A stretch of DNA of 64,000 bases from Paenibacillus sp. FSL H7-0357 (GTDB lineage Bacteria; Bacillota; Bacilli; Paenibacillales; Paenibacillaceae). The translations under genes were made by a program, and so were the position numbers. The notes beneath the pieces were generated by a model, which saw only the letters and a program-made list of their open reading frames with translations, was not told where the DNA came from and ran no database searches. The DNA is taken from contig NZ_CP009241.1 in assembly GCF_000758525.1 (NCBI RefSeq), forward strand, positions 6,076,001 to 6,140,000, in the 5' to 3' direction. This document shows positions 46,053 to 56,458 of this stretch, one piece after another (the stretch's first letter is position 1; each line of letters opens with the position of its first letter).

Positions 46053-48416
46053 CTAATGCACACTACTCGGCGCTTCACTGCTAATTTCTGTATGATGTTC
46101 AACAAGCGCATGCTGCAGCACCTGATCCATATGGGATACAGGCACAAACTCCACATCGTTTCGTACGCTCTCCGGGATATCCTTGAGGTCGCGCTCGTTG
46201 TCCTTCGGAAGAAGGATTTTTTTGTAACCGGCACGGTGGGCAGCCAGCGATTTCTCCTTGAGCCCGCCAATCGGCAGGACACGCCCGCGCAGCGTAATCT
46301 CCCCCGTCATTGCCACGTCTTTAGATACATATCGTTTGGTCAGTGCGGAGATCAATGCAGTAGCAATGGTGATCCCTGCAGAGGGGCCATCCTTCGGTAT
46401 TGCTCCTTCAGGGATGTGAATGTGGATGTCGTTTTTCTCATGAAAATCCGGCTCTAGTCCCAGCTCCTCCGCCTTTGAACGGGTATAGCTAAAAGCGGCC
46501 TGTGCCGACTCCTTCATCACGTCACCCAACTGTCCCGTAAGCGTGAGCTTGCCAGTGCCCTGAACAACCGTTACTTCGATCAGTAGCGTGTCGCCTCCAA
46601 CCTCGGTCCATGCCAGCCCGGTTACGGTGCCAATCTGATCCTCCAACTCGGCCATACCGTAACGGTACTTCGATACACCGAGGTAGTCCTTGACCTCACC
46701 CGGCAGGATACTGACTTGTTTCTTCTCATCGGATACAATCTGCTTCGCTGCTTTGCGGCAAAGTGCCGCGATCTGCTGCTCCAAATTACGTACCCCGGAT
46801 TCCCGGGTATATTCGCGGACGATCTTCAGCAGGGTGTCATCTTCAATGGACAGTTGCTCATCCTCCAAGCCATGATTCTTACGCTGCTTCGGCAGCAAAT
46901 AACGGCTGGCAATTTGCAGTTTCTCCAGTTCTGTGTAACCGGGAATGAAGAGCATCTCCATCCGGTCAAGCAGGGGACGTGGAATATTATGCACAGCATT
47001 CGCAGTTGTCACGAACATAACATTCGACAGGTCGAACGGCAACTCGACGAAATGATCGCTGAATGTATTGTTTTGCTCCGGATCGAGCACCTCCAGCAGT
47101 GCCGCCGAAGGGTCGCCGCGGAAGTCCGCCGCCATCTTGTCGATTTCGTCAAGGAGAAAGACCGGGTTAACGCTGCCCGCTGTCTTCATCCCCTGGATGA
47201 TCCGGCCCGGCATTGCACCGACATAGGTGCGGCGGTGGCCGCGAATCTCAGCTTCATCCCGCACGCCGCCCAGAGAAATGCGCACGAACTTGCGGTTCAG
47301 TGAACGGGCAATCGAACGAGCTAACGAAGTTTTGCCGACACCCGGAGGTCCTACCAGACAGAGAATCGGGCCCTTCAGCTTCTTGACCAGCTTTTGGACG
47401 GCCAGATATTCCAGTACCCGTTCCTTCGGCTTCTCCAGACCGTAATGATCCGCATCCAGCACCTGCTCCGCCTTCAGAATATCCAAATCATCCTCTGTCG
47501 ATTCGCTCCAAGGCAGACTCAGCAGCCAATCCACATAGTTGCGGATGACGCTGCCTTCCGCCGAGCTAGCCGGCATTTTTTCCAAGCGGTCGATTTCCTT
47601 CTCGATTTTCTCCTGCACACGTTCCGGCAGATTCTTTTCTTCCATCAGGCTACGCAGCTCATCCGCTTCACCGGCCCGGCCTTCTTTTTCACCGAGCTCC
47701 TTCTGGATCGCTTTCATCTGTTCACGCAGATAATATTCCTTCTGGGTTTTCTCCATCTGTTTCTTCACACGCTGGTTGATTTTGCGCTCAAGTTCAAGCA
47801 CTTCACGCTCATTGTTAAGGATATCGAGCAGCTTCTCCAGGCGTTTGCTGACATCAATGGTCTCCAGAATCTCCTGCTTATCCTTAATCTTTAGTGCCAA
47901 ATGGCTCGTGATGACATCGGCGAGTCTTCCCGGCTCTTCAATATCAGAGACAGCAGCAAGCGTTTCTGGGGTGACTTTTTTGGACAAAGTGATGTAGTGT
48001 TCGAATTGGCTCAGTACGGTGCGCATTAGAGCGTCACTCTCCTGATCCACATCCTCCTGCTCTGGCAGCTCGCGCGCCATCACCTCGTAAAACTCCTCAT
48101 TATCCATATAATGAATAATTTCGGCCCGCTCCACACCTTCCACCAGCACACGAATCGTGCCGTTGGGAAGCTTCAGCATTTGCCGCACATTCGCGACGGT
48201 ACCGACCCGAAAAATATCTTCTTGTCCCGGCTCCTCAATATTCACTTCCGACTGTGAGCAGAGGAGAATCAGGTTATCTTCAACCATAGCTTTTTCCAGC
48301 GCCCGAACGGACTTCTCGCGGCCCACATCCAAATGAAGAACCATACTGGGGTACACAAGAAGACCTCTAAGGGGCAATAAAGGAAAACGACGACCTTTTG
48401 TTTTGTTTGGTATCAT
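46053..48416 (-). CDS. lonA: ATP-dependent protease LonA
   Basis: A 787-residue cytoplasmic protease. It has the N-terminal substrate domain ([26 protein letters not shown]), a long coiled coil (about 190-280), the AAA+ module with Walker [10 protein letters not shown] and Walker [11 protein letters not shown], and the C-terminal protease domain. The catalytic dyad is Ser679 in KDGPSAG and Lys720 in GGLKEKS. ATG 48416 is chosen since GGGAGGTG lies about 8 bases upstream. It degrades misfolded and regulatory proteins. It is followed by ysxC in one transcript. Confidence 0.97.
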   Translation of the reverse strand: MIPNKTKGRRFPLLPLRGLLVYPSMVLHLDVGREKSVRALEKAMVEDNLILLCSQSEVNIEEPGQEDIFRVGTVANVRQMLKLPNGTIRVLVEGVERAEIIHYMDNEEFYEVMARELPEQEDVDQESDALMRTVLSQFEHYITLSKKVTPETLAAVSDIEEPGRLADVITSHLALKIKDKQEILETIDVSKRLEKLLDILNNEREVLELERKINQRVKKQMEKTQKEYYLREQMKAIQKELGEKEGRAGEADELRSLMEEKNLPERVQEKIEKEIDRLEKMPASSAEGSVIRNYVDWLLSLPWSESTEDDLDILKAEQVLDADHYGLEKPKERVLEYLAVQKLVKKLKGPILCLVGPPGVGKTSLARSIARSLNRKFVRISLGGVRDEAEIRGHRRTYVGAMPGRIIQGMKTAGSVNPVFLLDEIDKMAADFRGDPSAALLEVLDPEQNNTFSDHFVELPFDLSNVMFVTTANAVHNIPRPLLDRMEMLFIPGYTELEKLQIASRYLLPKQRKNHGLEDEQLSIEDDTLLKIVREYTRESGVRNLEQQIAALCRKAAKQIVSDEKKQVSILPGEVKDYLGVSKYRYGMAELEDQIGTVTGLAWTEVGGDTLLIEVTVVQGTGKLTLTGQLGDVMKESAQAAFSYTRSKAEELGLEPDFHEKNDIHIHIPEGAIPKDGPSAGITIATALISALTKRYVSKDVAMTGEITLRGRVLPIGGLKEKSLAAHRAGYKKILLPKDNERDLKDIPESVRNDVEFVPVSHMDQVLQHALVEHHTEISSEAPSSVH

Positions 48417-48642
48417 CGCTTTCGCACCTCCCATGGTTCTCAAGTAGTGTCATATGCATTCATTCTAACAAAAGCGGCATCAAAACACCAACAGGCTGCC
48501 TTTCAGTGTAAACGTTCTACGTCTTTCCAGCATATCAACGCAGCAATTAGTATTTGCGGCTCGCATGTGGAATATGTCCGTTTGTGGATAAAGCGGACAA
48601 AAGGAGCAAGAAATTGTGCTGAAATGTGGAATTCCATAAAAA

Positions 48643-48669
48643 AGAGCGGCGGGTTTCCCGCCACTCTTT
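48643..48669 (-). terminator. terminator of the VanZ-like gene
   Basis: AAGAGTGGCGGG pairs with CCCGCCGCTCTT on the minus strand (one G-T-type mismatch), followed by six T. It lies 17 bases beyond the stop of the gene at 48686. Confidence 0.85.
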
Positions 48670-48685
48670 CGCTGTGCAGTAACAT

Positions 48686-49108
48686 CTAATTCGCATTGCT
48701 TAAATTGCGATCAAACTTAATTCTGTTCACTATCTGCACAACCATCGCCCCCAATAAAACACCGGCAGAATCAATGGCTACGTCATACAATCTGCCGTCA
48801 CGTCCAAAGTATAATTGGAGCAGCTCTGTCAGCAGGGCAAAAGCAATGGATACAAGAATACTCATAACGGTGCTCTTACTCCGTCTATAGAACAGGACTG
48901 CCAGCACAGCAAATCCTGAGAAATGTCCTATCTTTCTGATGATATACCCGGAGGTATACTTCAAATCCAGCGTCGTCAGTTCGTGGAAATCGGCTGATCC
49001 CAGCCAATGAAACGATGGAACGGTGCCGTTCACCCAAAAGCTGGAGTCAGAAGCACAGGTGAATACAAGCAACAGCATGGCCCATGCGATAAGCACAAAA
49101 GTTTTCAT
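48686..49108 (-). CDS. VanZ-like family membrane protein
   Basis: A 140-residue protein with four hydrophobic segments. Features of the VanZ-like family are KYTSGYIIRKIGHFSGFAVLAVLFYRR and ALLTELLQLYFGRDGRLYDVAIDSAGVLLG. ATG 49108 starts directly at the first membrane helix and is preferred to the longer frame from 49162. It sits between lonB and lonA on the same strand, ending at its own terminator. The function is not known. It is a second, divergent VanZ-type protein in the window, unrelated in position to vanRS. Confidence 0.8.
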   Translation of the reverse strand: MKTFVLIAWAMLLLVFTCASDSSFWVNGTVPSFHWLGSADFHELTTLDLKYTSGYIIRKIGHFSGFAVLAVLFYRRSKSTVMSILVSIAFALLTELLQLYFGRDGRLYDVAIDSAGVLLGAMVVQIVNRIKFDRNLSNAN

Positions 49109-49166
49109 TACAATACCCACTTTCAAATTACAGTGTTTATAGTATCGCAGATTTGTAATCAAAAAT

Positions 49167-50879
49167 CTAATTTTGCATATCCCCTGCAGCGTCAGCCTTA
49201 AAGAGCGAAGGTGACGCAGAGAACGTCTCGCCGGAGACTGCAGGCAGCCTTACATCCGCGGTCTCTGCGCCGAACAGGTGACGGAATACCTCTTCCACCG
49301 TCTCCACCGGAATGACCCGCAGGGGGGCGAGGTCGGCGAATAAGGATTGCCAGTTTTCTTTCGGAATCAGCACAGTAGTTGCTCCAGCCTGAAAAGCTGC
49401 CTCTACCTTGGCGATTACGCCGCCGACTGGCTTCACACGTCCATGAATCCCGATCTCACCGGTGATGGCAACAGTGTTGTCAACCGGCAAACGGCGGATT
49501 GCGGAGACGATGGCAACAGCCATCGCCACTCCAGCGGATGGACCGTCAATCGGCGTACCACCGGGAAAGTTTACATGCAGATCGTAACGATCCGGCTCCA
49601 AATTCATCGTGCGCAGGACCGTCAGCACGTTCTCTACAGATCCTTTGGCCATACTCTTGCGACGGATCGTACGCGATCCCCCGCCAATCTCTTCTTCATC
49701 AACCACACCGGTAACATTTAGCCGACCCTGACCGCTAGCAGGTGCAGCCGAAACTTCAATCTCCAGCAAAGTACCCATACCAGGTCCATACACCGCCAGG
49801 CCGTTGACCAGCCCTATCTGAGGCGATGAAGGAATCTTGCGTTCCGTCCGCAGCGGCAGCTGACTGCTGCCAGCCACCCATTCCACGTCGGCCGCTGTCA
49901 GAGTGTCACGTTGTTCGGTCAAGGCCAACCCTGCGGCGAGTTGAATCATATTGACGGCTTCCCGGCCGTTAGTGGCATATTGCTGCACCACAGTCACAGC
50001 TTCCGGGCTGGGCTTCAAGCCAATTTTCTGAATCGCATCACGACCGATCACGGCGATCTCATCAGGCAGCAAAGGACGGAAATAAATTTCCATACAGCGT
50101 GAACGCAGCGCCGGTGAAATTTCATCAGGAGAACGGGTGGTTGCTCCGACAAGACGGAAATCGGCTGGCAGACCATTTTGAAAAATATCATGGATATACG
50201 CAGGTGTATTGCTGTCCTCGGAATTGTAATAGGCACTTTCCAGCAGCACTTTGCGGTCTTCAAGAACTTTTAGCAGCTTGTTCATCTGAATGGGGTGAAG
50301 CTCACCGATTTCATCCAGAAAAAGAATCCCGCCATGCGCCTTGGTCACAGCTCCCGGCTTCGGCTGGGGCACGCCTGCAACCCCCATTGCACCGGCCCCT
50401 TGGTAGATCGGATCATGCACTGAGCCAATTAGCGGATCGGCGATTCCCCTTTCATCAAAACGGGCTGTAGTCGCATCAATTTCTGTAAATTTGGCATCAC
50501 TTTTGAAGGGGGATAGCACATTCTTTTTCGCTTCCTCCATGACGACACGGGCAGCAGCAGTCTTGCCGACTCCCGGAGGTCCGTAAATGATAACATGCTG
50601 CGGGTTGGCGCTGCACAGCGCCGCCTTCAGGGCACGCAGCCCATCCTTTTGCCCGACGATATCTCCAATGGAGGCCGGACGCGTCTTTTCCGAGAGCGGT
50701 TTGGTTAAAGAAATCATCCGCATCTTCCGCAGCTTATCCAACTCCTTGCGCGACTCACGATCCACCGCCGTCTTATTGGTCTTCTGTCCCCGCAGCAAAT
50801 TCCAAAAATAAACGCCGATAACCAGCGCGAAAAAGAGCTGCACGATCATCAGCAATATGCTCAATGAGCTTAATTCCAT
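49167..50879 (-). CDS. lonB: ATP-dependent protease LonB
   Basis: A 570-residue Lon-like protease with an N-terminal membrane helix (LSILLMIVQLFFALVIGVYFW), an AAA+ module (Walker [11 protein letters not shown], Walker B ILFLDEIGEL) and a C-terminal Lon protease domain. The dyad is Ser448 in IDGPSAG and Lys491 in VIAKVE. It lacks the large LonA N-domain, which fits LonB of Bacillus, a forespore protease. Position upstream of lonA also matches Bacillus. Confidence 0.94.
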   Translation of the reverse strand: MELSSLSILLMIVQLFFALVIGVYFWNLLRGQKTNKTAVDRESRKELDKLRKMRMISLTKPLSEKTRPASIGDIVGQKDGLRALKAALCSANPQHVIIYGPPGVGKTAAARVVMEEAKKNVLSPFKSDAKFTEIDATTARFDERGIADPLIGSVHDPIYQGAGAMGVAGVPQPKPGAVTKAHGGILFLDEIGELHPIQMNKLLKVLEDRKVLLESAYYNSEDSNTPAYIHDIFQNGLPADFRLVGATTRSPDEISPALRSRCMEIYFRPLLPDEIAVIGRDAIQKIGLKPSPEAVTVVQQYATNGREAVNMIQLAAGLALTEQRDTLTAADVEWVAGSSQLPLRTERKIPSSPQIGLVNGLAVYGPGMGTLLEIEVSAAPASGQGRLNVTGVVDEEEIGGGSRTIRRKSMAKGSVENVLTVLRTMNLEPDRYDLHVNFPGGTPIDGPSAGVAMAVAIVSAIRRLPVDNTVAITGEIGIHGRVKPVGGVIAKVEAAFQAGATTVLIPKENWQSLFADLAPLRVIPVETVEEVFRHLFGAETADVRLPAVSGETFSASPSLFKADAAGDMQN

Positions 50880-51224
50880 AGGTCATCCTCCCATTTCATT
50901 CAGTCTACCTGGTCTATACCGTTGGCTACTACTAGGTAGTATAGCCGTTTCGGTCATTCGTAAACGCAGTGGGGCAGTATTTATGAATAATTAACTAAAT
51001 TTTGGATAAAAAAATCAGGGGTATGACCGAAGGTCAGATTGACGGGATGGTTATCTGAATTTTATAGCTGAATGTTACAGGAATGAATAAGTGGGTGATG
51101 TAGGAAAGGGTATGGGCGGATAAGATCGGTAAGGAGTTGGGCAATCGTAATGAGAGTCAGACGCGGTTCGCCTTCGTGCTAATGCTGCACCTAGGGGCAG
51201 GAGAGACCGGATGACTGGCGTTGT
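50880..51224. other. non-coding region upstream of lonB
   Basis: This region must hold the lonB promoter. I see no convincing gene. The sequence drifts into the repeat block that begins about 51225. Confidence 0.5.
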
Positions 51225-51640
51225 TGAGGGTGATCGAGCGTTGCTGCTGACATATATTTAACCGTAGTTGCGATACGGACGTCCTCGCGTTGCTGCACAT
51301 CGCTAGTCGTTGGTATGCGCCACTAAGGGTAGCTGTAACTTTGGGCGATTGTACGTTGATGCGACGTCCTCGCGTAGCTGTAACTGGGCGATGATACGTT
51401 GATACGGACGTCTTGGTGTTGCTGTGCCAACCAGTCGTTGATATGCACCACTAAGCGTAGCTGTAACTTTGAGCGATAGTTCGTTGATGTGACGTCTTGG
51501 CGTTGCTGCGGCCACTAGTCGTTGATGTGCACCACTAAACGTAGCTGTAACTGGGCGATAGTACGTTGATGCGACTTCCTCGCGTAGCCGCGGTCACCAG
51601 GCGTTGATATGTACTTCTAAATGTTGCTGCTGCGGGCCAT
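51225..51640. repeat. interleaved degenerate repeats (about 44-base and 39-base units)
   Basis: Two related unit types alternate, mostly A-B pairs of about 84 bases. Type A begins GTAGCTGTAACT (51329, 51374, 51457, 51541) and contains GTACGTTGATGCGAC. Type B begins GTTGCTG and contains AGTCGTTGAT and CACCACTAA. All units share a G(T/A)(T/A)GCTG head and a CGTTGAT core, so A and B probably came from one ancestor. An apparent 70-residue frame here is only the repeat translated. Confidence 0.8.
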
Positions 51641-51684
51641 ACATGGAGCAGCCTCACAAACTTTTGAACAGACTTTTTACCAAA

Positions 51685-51861
51685 GGGAAATATTCCCTCT
51701 ATTTCAAGTTATTTGTTCTATATAGCTGAAATAGAGGGATATTCTCCCTATGTTTTTAAAGATTATTGTGAAATCAGCTTCTCCATTAAAGGTTAGCGGG
51801 CAAATTCCCCGCAACTTGTAAGTACGGGCACATCACAGCAAATTTATAGGGTACATTTCCC
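51685..51861. repeat. four GGG-N7-CCC elements, right side of lonB region
   Basis: GGG and CCC separated by exactly seven bases occur at 51685, 51736, 51798 and 51849. Each is AT-rich inside (such as AAATATT, ATATTCT, TACATTT), and several are followed by a CTAT tail. Four more occur beyond the nuclease-like gene. Confidence 0.75.
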
Positions 51862-51954
51862 GCTATCCCGTGAATTCAACTGTTCTTCGCTTACTAAAAC
51901 CCTCCATCCTATTTCTCCATGTTCGACCACCACTTAGTTGCTGCACTCACTCTA

Positions 51955-52626
51955 CTATTCCCAGTAACTGAGAACATTGCGCGCCAGCTCATACCTTACC
52001 CTCCGGACACCATCGCCACGTTTTGCAGGCGTCAGCCAACCTTTTTCACTTATCTTATACAGCATGTGCCGGGCCGTTTTAGGATCGAGTGAGAAATATT
52101 CAGCTACATCCTGCGGTCGTACGGTTCCGGCCTGACGGATTACAAAACGCATAATTTCTCTTTCAACCAGCAGCAACTTCTCCACTGGAACAACTGGTCC
52201 TATATATCTACTCAACACCATGCGCAGCAATGTAACACATAATTCAGGACGCTGCTCCACATCATCGTAGGCAAAGGAGATGACTTGGTAACCCATTGCA
52301 CACAGAAACGTTTCGCGGTTCAACTCATTGCTATATTTCTGTCTGTCCATATCCTTTACATGTGCAGCATAACCTTTGATCTCCAACAGGAGTCTGATCG
52401 TTCCCGGCAAAAATGCAAAATCAGCAAAATAGGAACGGCCGCGCCAGTCCATGACTTCATATTCCGGATGAAGATCGCAGAAGTCACCACGCAGCGGCCA
52501 CCATACATTTTGCAGAAATAATGCTTCGGCATGCCGATGCCCCCTCTCCAGCCTCCCCCTTCGCTCTCCGCTCCTAGAATCTAGATGATGCTGAATAAAC
52601 TCTTCAATATTCGGCTTGTGATTCAT
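51955..52626 (-). CDS. PD-(D/E)XK-nuclease-like protein with winged-helix C-terminus
   Basis: A 223-residue protein. The central part, YFADFAFLPGTIRLLLEIKGY, has the spacing of a PD-(D/E)XK core (Asp, then Glu-x-Lys), with helix SNELNRETFLCAMGYQVISFAYDDV after it, as in DUF559-like or restriction-type nucleases. The C-terminal 80 residues look like a winged helix (VRPQDVAEYFSLDPKTARHMLYKISEKGWLTPAKRG). ATG 52626 is used, because the longer frame from 52671 runs through a terminator hairpin. Nuclease activity is inferred from motif only. It stands alone, flanked on both sides by GGG-N7-CCC elements. Confidence 0.65.
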   Translation of the reverse strand: MNHKPNIEEFIQHHLDSRSGERRGRLERGHRHAEALFLQNVWWPLRGDFCDLHPEYEVMDWRGRSYFADFAFLPGTIRLLLEIKGYAAHVKDMDRQKYSNELNRETFLCAMGYQVISFAYDDVEQRPELCVTLLRMVLSRYIGPVVPVEKLLLVEREIMRFVIRQAGTVRPQDVAEYFSLDPKTARHMLYKISEKGWLTPAKRGDGVRRVRYELARNVLSYWE

Positions 52627-52660
52627 ATCCGCTAATCCCCCTTTGGTTATACAAAATAAA

Positions 52661-52713
52661 AAACGCCCCATTTCACCGCCGGATCACCCGTGGTGCAATG
52701 GGACGTTTTTCGC
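52661..52713 (-). terminator. terminator upstream of the nuclease-like gene
   Basis: A long stem with AAAAAACGCCCCATT on one side and AATGGGACGTTTTT on the other, and an inner ACCGCC/GGTGG-type pairing, ends in a T run on the minus strand. It would stop transcripts from ispG. Confidence 0.75.
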
Positions 52714-52763
52714 CACCTTGCTTGATGCTATAAAAAAATTAGGAACAACTATCTATACTTAGA

Positions 52764-52939
52764 GGGAAATACGCCCGCTATTATATCCAGAATGCTTGTT
52801 TCTCGAGCAATAAAGGGAATACTGCCCTTTAATTATTTCTAAATCTCCGAATCGTCCTAAGATGATTGAATTAAAGGGACGAATTCCCCCTATATTCTTC
52901 ACTCCCTTGAATAATAACAAATTAACGGGAGTATTTCCC
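52764..52939. repeat. four GGG-N7-CCC elements between nuclease-like gene and ispG
   Basis: The same GGG-seven-CCC pattern occurs at 52764, 52815, 52876 and 52927, spaced 51-61 bases apart. Inner bases are AAATACG, AATACTG, ACGAATT and AGTATTT. No other feature is visible in this gene-free stretch. Confidence 0.75.
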
Positions 52940-53067
52940 CTTAGTAAATTTAATTAGTGCAATTATAGTATAGCCAAACTGCAGAGCAACGAGTTCCAAT
53001 CAGCAACTGAATGAAGGATGATTAGATAAAAGGAGTCAGCTTGTTCGACTAGTTAGAATAAGTTCTA

Positions 53068-54207
53068 CTATTCTTCCGGATTACCCACACCTATAGCAGG
53101 AGCCAGTCCAGCATGCTTGCGGCCGGGGATTTCGCCCGTTGCTTCAAAGTGAGCGACAATGATGTCGATCTCCTTCTTCAGTTCGGAGACAAGCTCTGCC
53201 TCAGGAACCTTGCGGATCATTTTGCCGTAACGGAACAGCAGTCCCTCACCACGGGCACCGGCGATGCCGATATCGGCTTCACGGGCTTCTCCGGGGCCGT
53301 TAACGGCGCAGCCCAGCACCGATACTTTGATCGGTACCTTCAGCTTGGAAATATACTCTTCTACTTCGTTGGCGATGGAGAAGAGATCAATGTCCAGACG
53401 TCCACAGGTCGGACATGAGATCAAGGTGGCAGCGTTGGAGATCAGACCAAAAGTCTTGAGCAGTTCACGCGCTACCTTCACTTCCTCGACTGGATCGGCA
53501 CTGAGTGAGATCCGCACGGTGCTGCCGATGCCCATGGAGAGCAGTGCCCCGATACCTGCCGAGCTCTTCACGGTTCCGGCGAACAACGTGCCGGATTCTG
53601 TAATGCCCAGATGCAGCGGATAAGGAATGACTTCTGCCGCCTTGCGGTAAGCCTCAATAGCCATAGGCACATCCGAAGCCTTCAGGGAAACGATAATGTC
53701 ATGGAAATCGAGTTCCTCGAGAATTCCAATATGATAAAGTGCGCTCTCGACCATAGCTTCCGGAGTCGGATAGCCGTATTTCTCGAGCAAGTGGTTTTCC
53801 AGTGAACCGGCATTTACGCCAATGCGGATCGGAATTCCTTTTTCTTTGCAGGCTTTGACTACAGCTTCCACCTTGTCGCGGCGGCCGATGTTGCCGGGAT
53901 TGATCCGGACCTTGTCGATGCCGTTCTCAATAGCCAGCAAAGCTAGCTTATAGTTAAAATGAATATCCGCTACAAGCGGAATATGAATCTGCTTCTTGAT
54001 TTCCTTGATCGCAGCAGCCGCTTCTTCATTGTTGACAGTTACGCGCACGAGTTGGCAGCCCGCTTCCTCCAGCCGCAGAATTTCAGCGACCGTAGCTTCC
54101 ACATCAGCGGTTTTGGTCGTACACATGCTTTGAATAGCAACCTCATTGTTTCCCCCGATAATAACTCCGCCAACATTGACAGGACGGGTCTGGTGTCTCA
54201 AGAACAT
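53068..54207 (-). CDS. ispG: 4-hydroxy-3-methylbut-2-enyl diphosphate synthase
   Basis: A 380-residue enzyme of the MEP isoprenoid pathway, converting ME-cPP to HMBPP. It has the TIM-barrel part ([54 protein letters not shown]) and the [4Fe-4S] part with cysteines in SCPTCGR and [14 protein letters not shown] 54207 is used since GGGGGAG lies 6 bases upstream. It follows clpX on the same strand and is unlinked to other MEP genes here. Confidence 0.97.
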   Translation of the reverse strand: MFLRHQTRPVNVGGVIIGGNNEVAIQSMCTTKTADVEATVAEILRLEEAGCQLVRVTVNNEEAAAAIKEIKKQIHIPLVADIHFNYKLALLAIENGIDKVRINPGNIGRRDKVEAVVKACKEKGIPIRIGVNAGSLENHLLEKYGYPTPEAMVESALYHIGILEELDFHDIIVSLKASDVPMAIEAYRKAAEVIPYPLHLGITESGTLFAGTVKSSAGIGALLSMGIGSTVRISLSADPVEEVKVARELLKTFGLISNAATLISCPTCGRLDIDLFSIANEVEEYISKLKVPIKVSVLGCAVNGPGEAREADIGIAGARGEGLLFRYGKMIRKVPEAELVSELKKEIDIIVAHFEATGEIPGRKHAGLAPAIGVGNPEE

Positions 54208-54242
54208 GGTTTTCTCCCCCATAACGATCAAAGCTCCACCCC

Positions 54243-54288
54243 CACCGATCCCGCTTTGTGAAGCGGGATAGCGGCAAAAAGGTGGAGT
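54243..54288 (-). terminator. hairpin between clpX and ispG
   Basis: A perfect ATCCCGCTT/AAGCGGGAT stem with loop TGTG lies within an outer CTCCACC/GGTGGAG-type pairing. The T tract after it is poor, so it may attenuate rather than end clpX transcripts, or stabilise the ispG messenger. Confidence 0.5.
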
Positions 54289-54308
54289 CTGTGAATTGTA
54301 TTGTTTAA

Positions 54309-55565
54309 TTAGGCGCTTTCTTCCTTCTTCTTGTCTTTCTTGATGCCCAGCTCAGGCAACGCCTTCTCTTGAACGACCTGCTCCGTAATCACGCAGTCCT
54401 TGATGTCATCGCGTGAAGGAACCTCATACATCACATCAAGCATAATACTCTCTATGATTGCACGCAGACCACGGGCACCCGTGTTACGTTTGATGGCTTC
54501 CTTAGCGATGGCTTCAAGCGCCAGCGGTTCAAATTTCAGCGCGACATTGTCCATTTCCAGCAGCTTGATATACTGCTTGGTGAGCGCGTTTTTCGGCTCG
54601 GACAGGATGCGCACCAGCGTATTCTCATCAAGCGGCTCTAGCGTGGAGATTACCGGCAGACGGCCGACAAACTCAGGAATGAGACCAAATTTAAGCAGAT
54701 CTTCAGGCAATACCATGGACAGGTATTCGCCTGTCTTCAGGTCCTTCTGACCTTCAACAGCAGCGTTGAAGCCGATGACTTTTTTGCCGATACGGCGTTT
54801 GATCATTTGCTCCAGACCGTCAAAAGCACCGCCAACGATGAACAGGATATTCGTCGTGTCGATTTGGATAAACTCCTGGTGAGGATGCTTGCGTCCGCCT
54901 TGCGGTGGTACGGAAGCTACAGTGCCTTCCAGAATCTTCAGCAGGGCCTGCTGTACACCTTCACCGGAAACGTCGCGTGTAATGGACGGATTCTCGGATT
55001 TGCGTGCTACTTTATCAATTTCATCAATATAGATAATACCGCGTTCGGCTTTTTCCACATCATAATCCGCAGCCTGGATCAGCTTCAGTAGAATATTCTC
55101 AACATCCTCACCCACATAGCCCGCTTCCGTAAGGGAAGTGGCATCTGCAATAGCAAAAGGAACGTTGATAATCTTCGCCATGGTCTGCGCCAGCAGCGTT
55201 TTACCCGAACCTGTTGGACCGAGCAGGAGAATATTGCTCTTCGTCAGTTCAACGTCTTCGATCTTGCTTTGGCTGTTCACACGCTTGTAGTGATTATATA
55301 CAGCAACGGAGAGCGATTTCTTCGCCTGCTCCTGGCCGATTACGTATTGATCAAGAATATCACGGATTTCCTTTGGTTTCGGGATATCCTTCAGGTCCAG
55401 CTCTTCCTCATGGCCAAGCTCTTCCTCCACGATTTCCGTGCACAGCTCGATGCATTCGTCACATATATAAACACCAGGTCCTGCTACAAGCTTACGAACC
55501 TGCTCTTGTGATTTGCCGCAAAAAGAACATTTCAATTGCCCTTTTTCATCATTAAATTTAAACAT
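54309..55565 (-). CDS. clpX: ATP-dependent protease ATP-binding subunit ClpX
   Basis: A 418-residue unfoldase. It has the N-terminal zinc domain ([11 protein letters not shown] ... [10 protein letters not shown]), Walker [13 protein letters not shown], Walker [14 protein letters not shown], the pore loop GYVGED, the RKH region and the IGF-type ClpP-contact loop (KVIGFNAA). It feeds substrates to ClpP. It is 12 bases downstream of clpP on the same transcript, with a normal length. Confidence 0.98.
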   Translation of the reverse strand: MFKFNDEKGQLKCSFCGKSQEQVRKLVAGPGVYICDECIELCTEIVEEELGHEEELDLKDIPKPKEIRDILDQYVIGQEQAKKSLSVAVYNHYKRVNSQSKIEDVELTKSNILLLGPTGSGKTLLAQTMAKIINVPFAIADATSLTEAGYVGEDVENILLKLIQAADYDVEKAERGIIYIDEIDKVARKSENPSITRDVSGEGVQQALLKILEGTVASVPPQGGRKHPHQEFIQIDTTNILFIVGGAFDGLEQMIKRRIGKKVIGFNAAVEGQKDLKTGEYLSMVLPEDLLKFGLIPEFVGRLPVISTLEPLDENTLVRILSEPKNALTKQYIKLLEMDNVALKFEPLALEAIAKEAIKRNTGARGLRAIIESIMLDVMYEVPSRDDIKDCVITEQVVQEKALPELGIKKDKKKEESA

Positions 55566-55577
55566 CTTACCACCCCT

Positions 55578-56168
55578 TTAAGATATGATCGGTGAAGAGA
55601 GTACCTGGTCAATAAGCCCATATTCCTTCGCTTCTTCCGCGCTCATGAAGTTATCGCGGTCCGTATCCCGTTCGATTTTTTCAAGGGGCTGACCTGTGCG
55701 ATCCACATATATTTGATTCAGCTTATGTCTAGTCTTGAGGATCCAGTCTGTGTGAATCCAGATATCGGATGCCTGCCCTTGAACGCCGCCGAGCGGCTGA
55801 TGAATCATGACCTCACTGTTGGTCAGCGCGTATCTTTTGCCCGGAGCTCCAGCAGTAAGCAACAGCGATCCCATACTGGCTGCCATTCCTACACAAATCG
55901 TAGAAACATCGGGTTTGATGTATTGCATCGTATCATATATACCCATGCCGGCTGTCACAGAACCACCAGGCGAGTTGATGTACAGGTGAATGTCTTTTTC
56001 GGGGTCATCTGCTGCCAGGAACAACAACTGGGCAATAATCAGATTGGCGACATCATCGTCAATTGCATTGCTCAGGAAGATGATGCGATCCTTCAGCAAT
56101 CTGGAATAGATATCGTATGACCGTTCTCCCCGACTTGTTGATTCCACAACCATTGGTACCAGACTCAT
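55578..56168 (-). CDS. clpP: ATP-dependent Clp protease proteolytic subunit
   Basis: A 196-residue serine protease. The triad is Ser98 in GMAASMGS, His123 in MIHQPLGG and the Asp of RDTDRDNF. The oligomerisation segment [20 protein letters not shown] is intact. The short N-terminus ([10 protein letters not shown]) is the usual ClpP start. It is between tig and clpX, an order common in bacteria but not in Bacillus subtilis, where clpP is elsewhere. Confidence 0.98.
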   Translation of the reverse strand: MSLVPMVVESTSRGERSYDIYSRLLKDRIIFLSNAIDDDVANLIIAQLLFLAADDPEKDIHLYINSPGGSVTAGMGIYDTMQYIKPDVSTICVGMAASMGSLLLTAGAPGKRYALTNSEVMIHQPLGGVQGQASDIWIHTDWILKTRHKLNQIYVDRTGQPLEKIERDTDRDNFMSAEEAKEYGLIDQVLSSPIIS

Positions 56169-56364
56169 GCCACCAACCTCTTTTCTCTATACAGATTAGT
56201 CTTTCCGTTCAGAAATATTTTAACACGTTCAAGGCGGTATGTCATTTTTTCACTGCTGAGGAAATCCGCATTGGTCATGTGCCTGCCATTATAGCGCAAT
56301 TTCAGACACATTGCCAATCCTCTGTTCGGTTATGTACCTCCAAACACCAGCACCCGATAAAAAT

Positions 56365-56391
56365 AAGGCACGTAACAAACTTACGTGCCTT
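56365..56391 (-). terminator. terminator of tig
   Basis: A perfect 11-base stem AAGGCACGTAA / TTACGTGCCTT with a five-base loop and TTTTT on the minus strand, 68 bases after the tig stop. So clpP-clpX need their own promoter or read-through. Confidence 0.9.
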
Positions 56392-56458
56392 ATCAACTGT
56401 CTATGGAGGCCGTACTACTGCTTGGCCGCTCTAGGTAAAATTGTAACTCCAGAAAATA

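Noticed and set aside
45777..46457. 226-residue plus-strand frame
   Set aside because: It spans the antisense of ysxC and the 3' end of lonA, both clear genes.
51303..51515. 70-residue minus-strand frame
   Set aside because: It is the translation of the degenerate repeat units and has internal repetition matching the DNA period.
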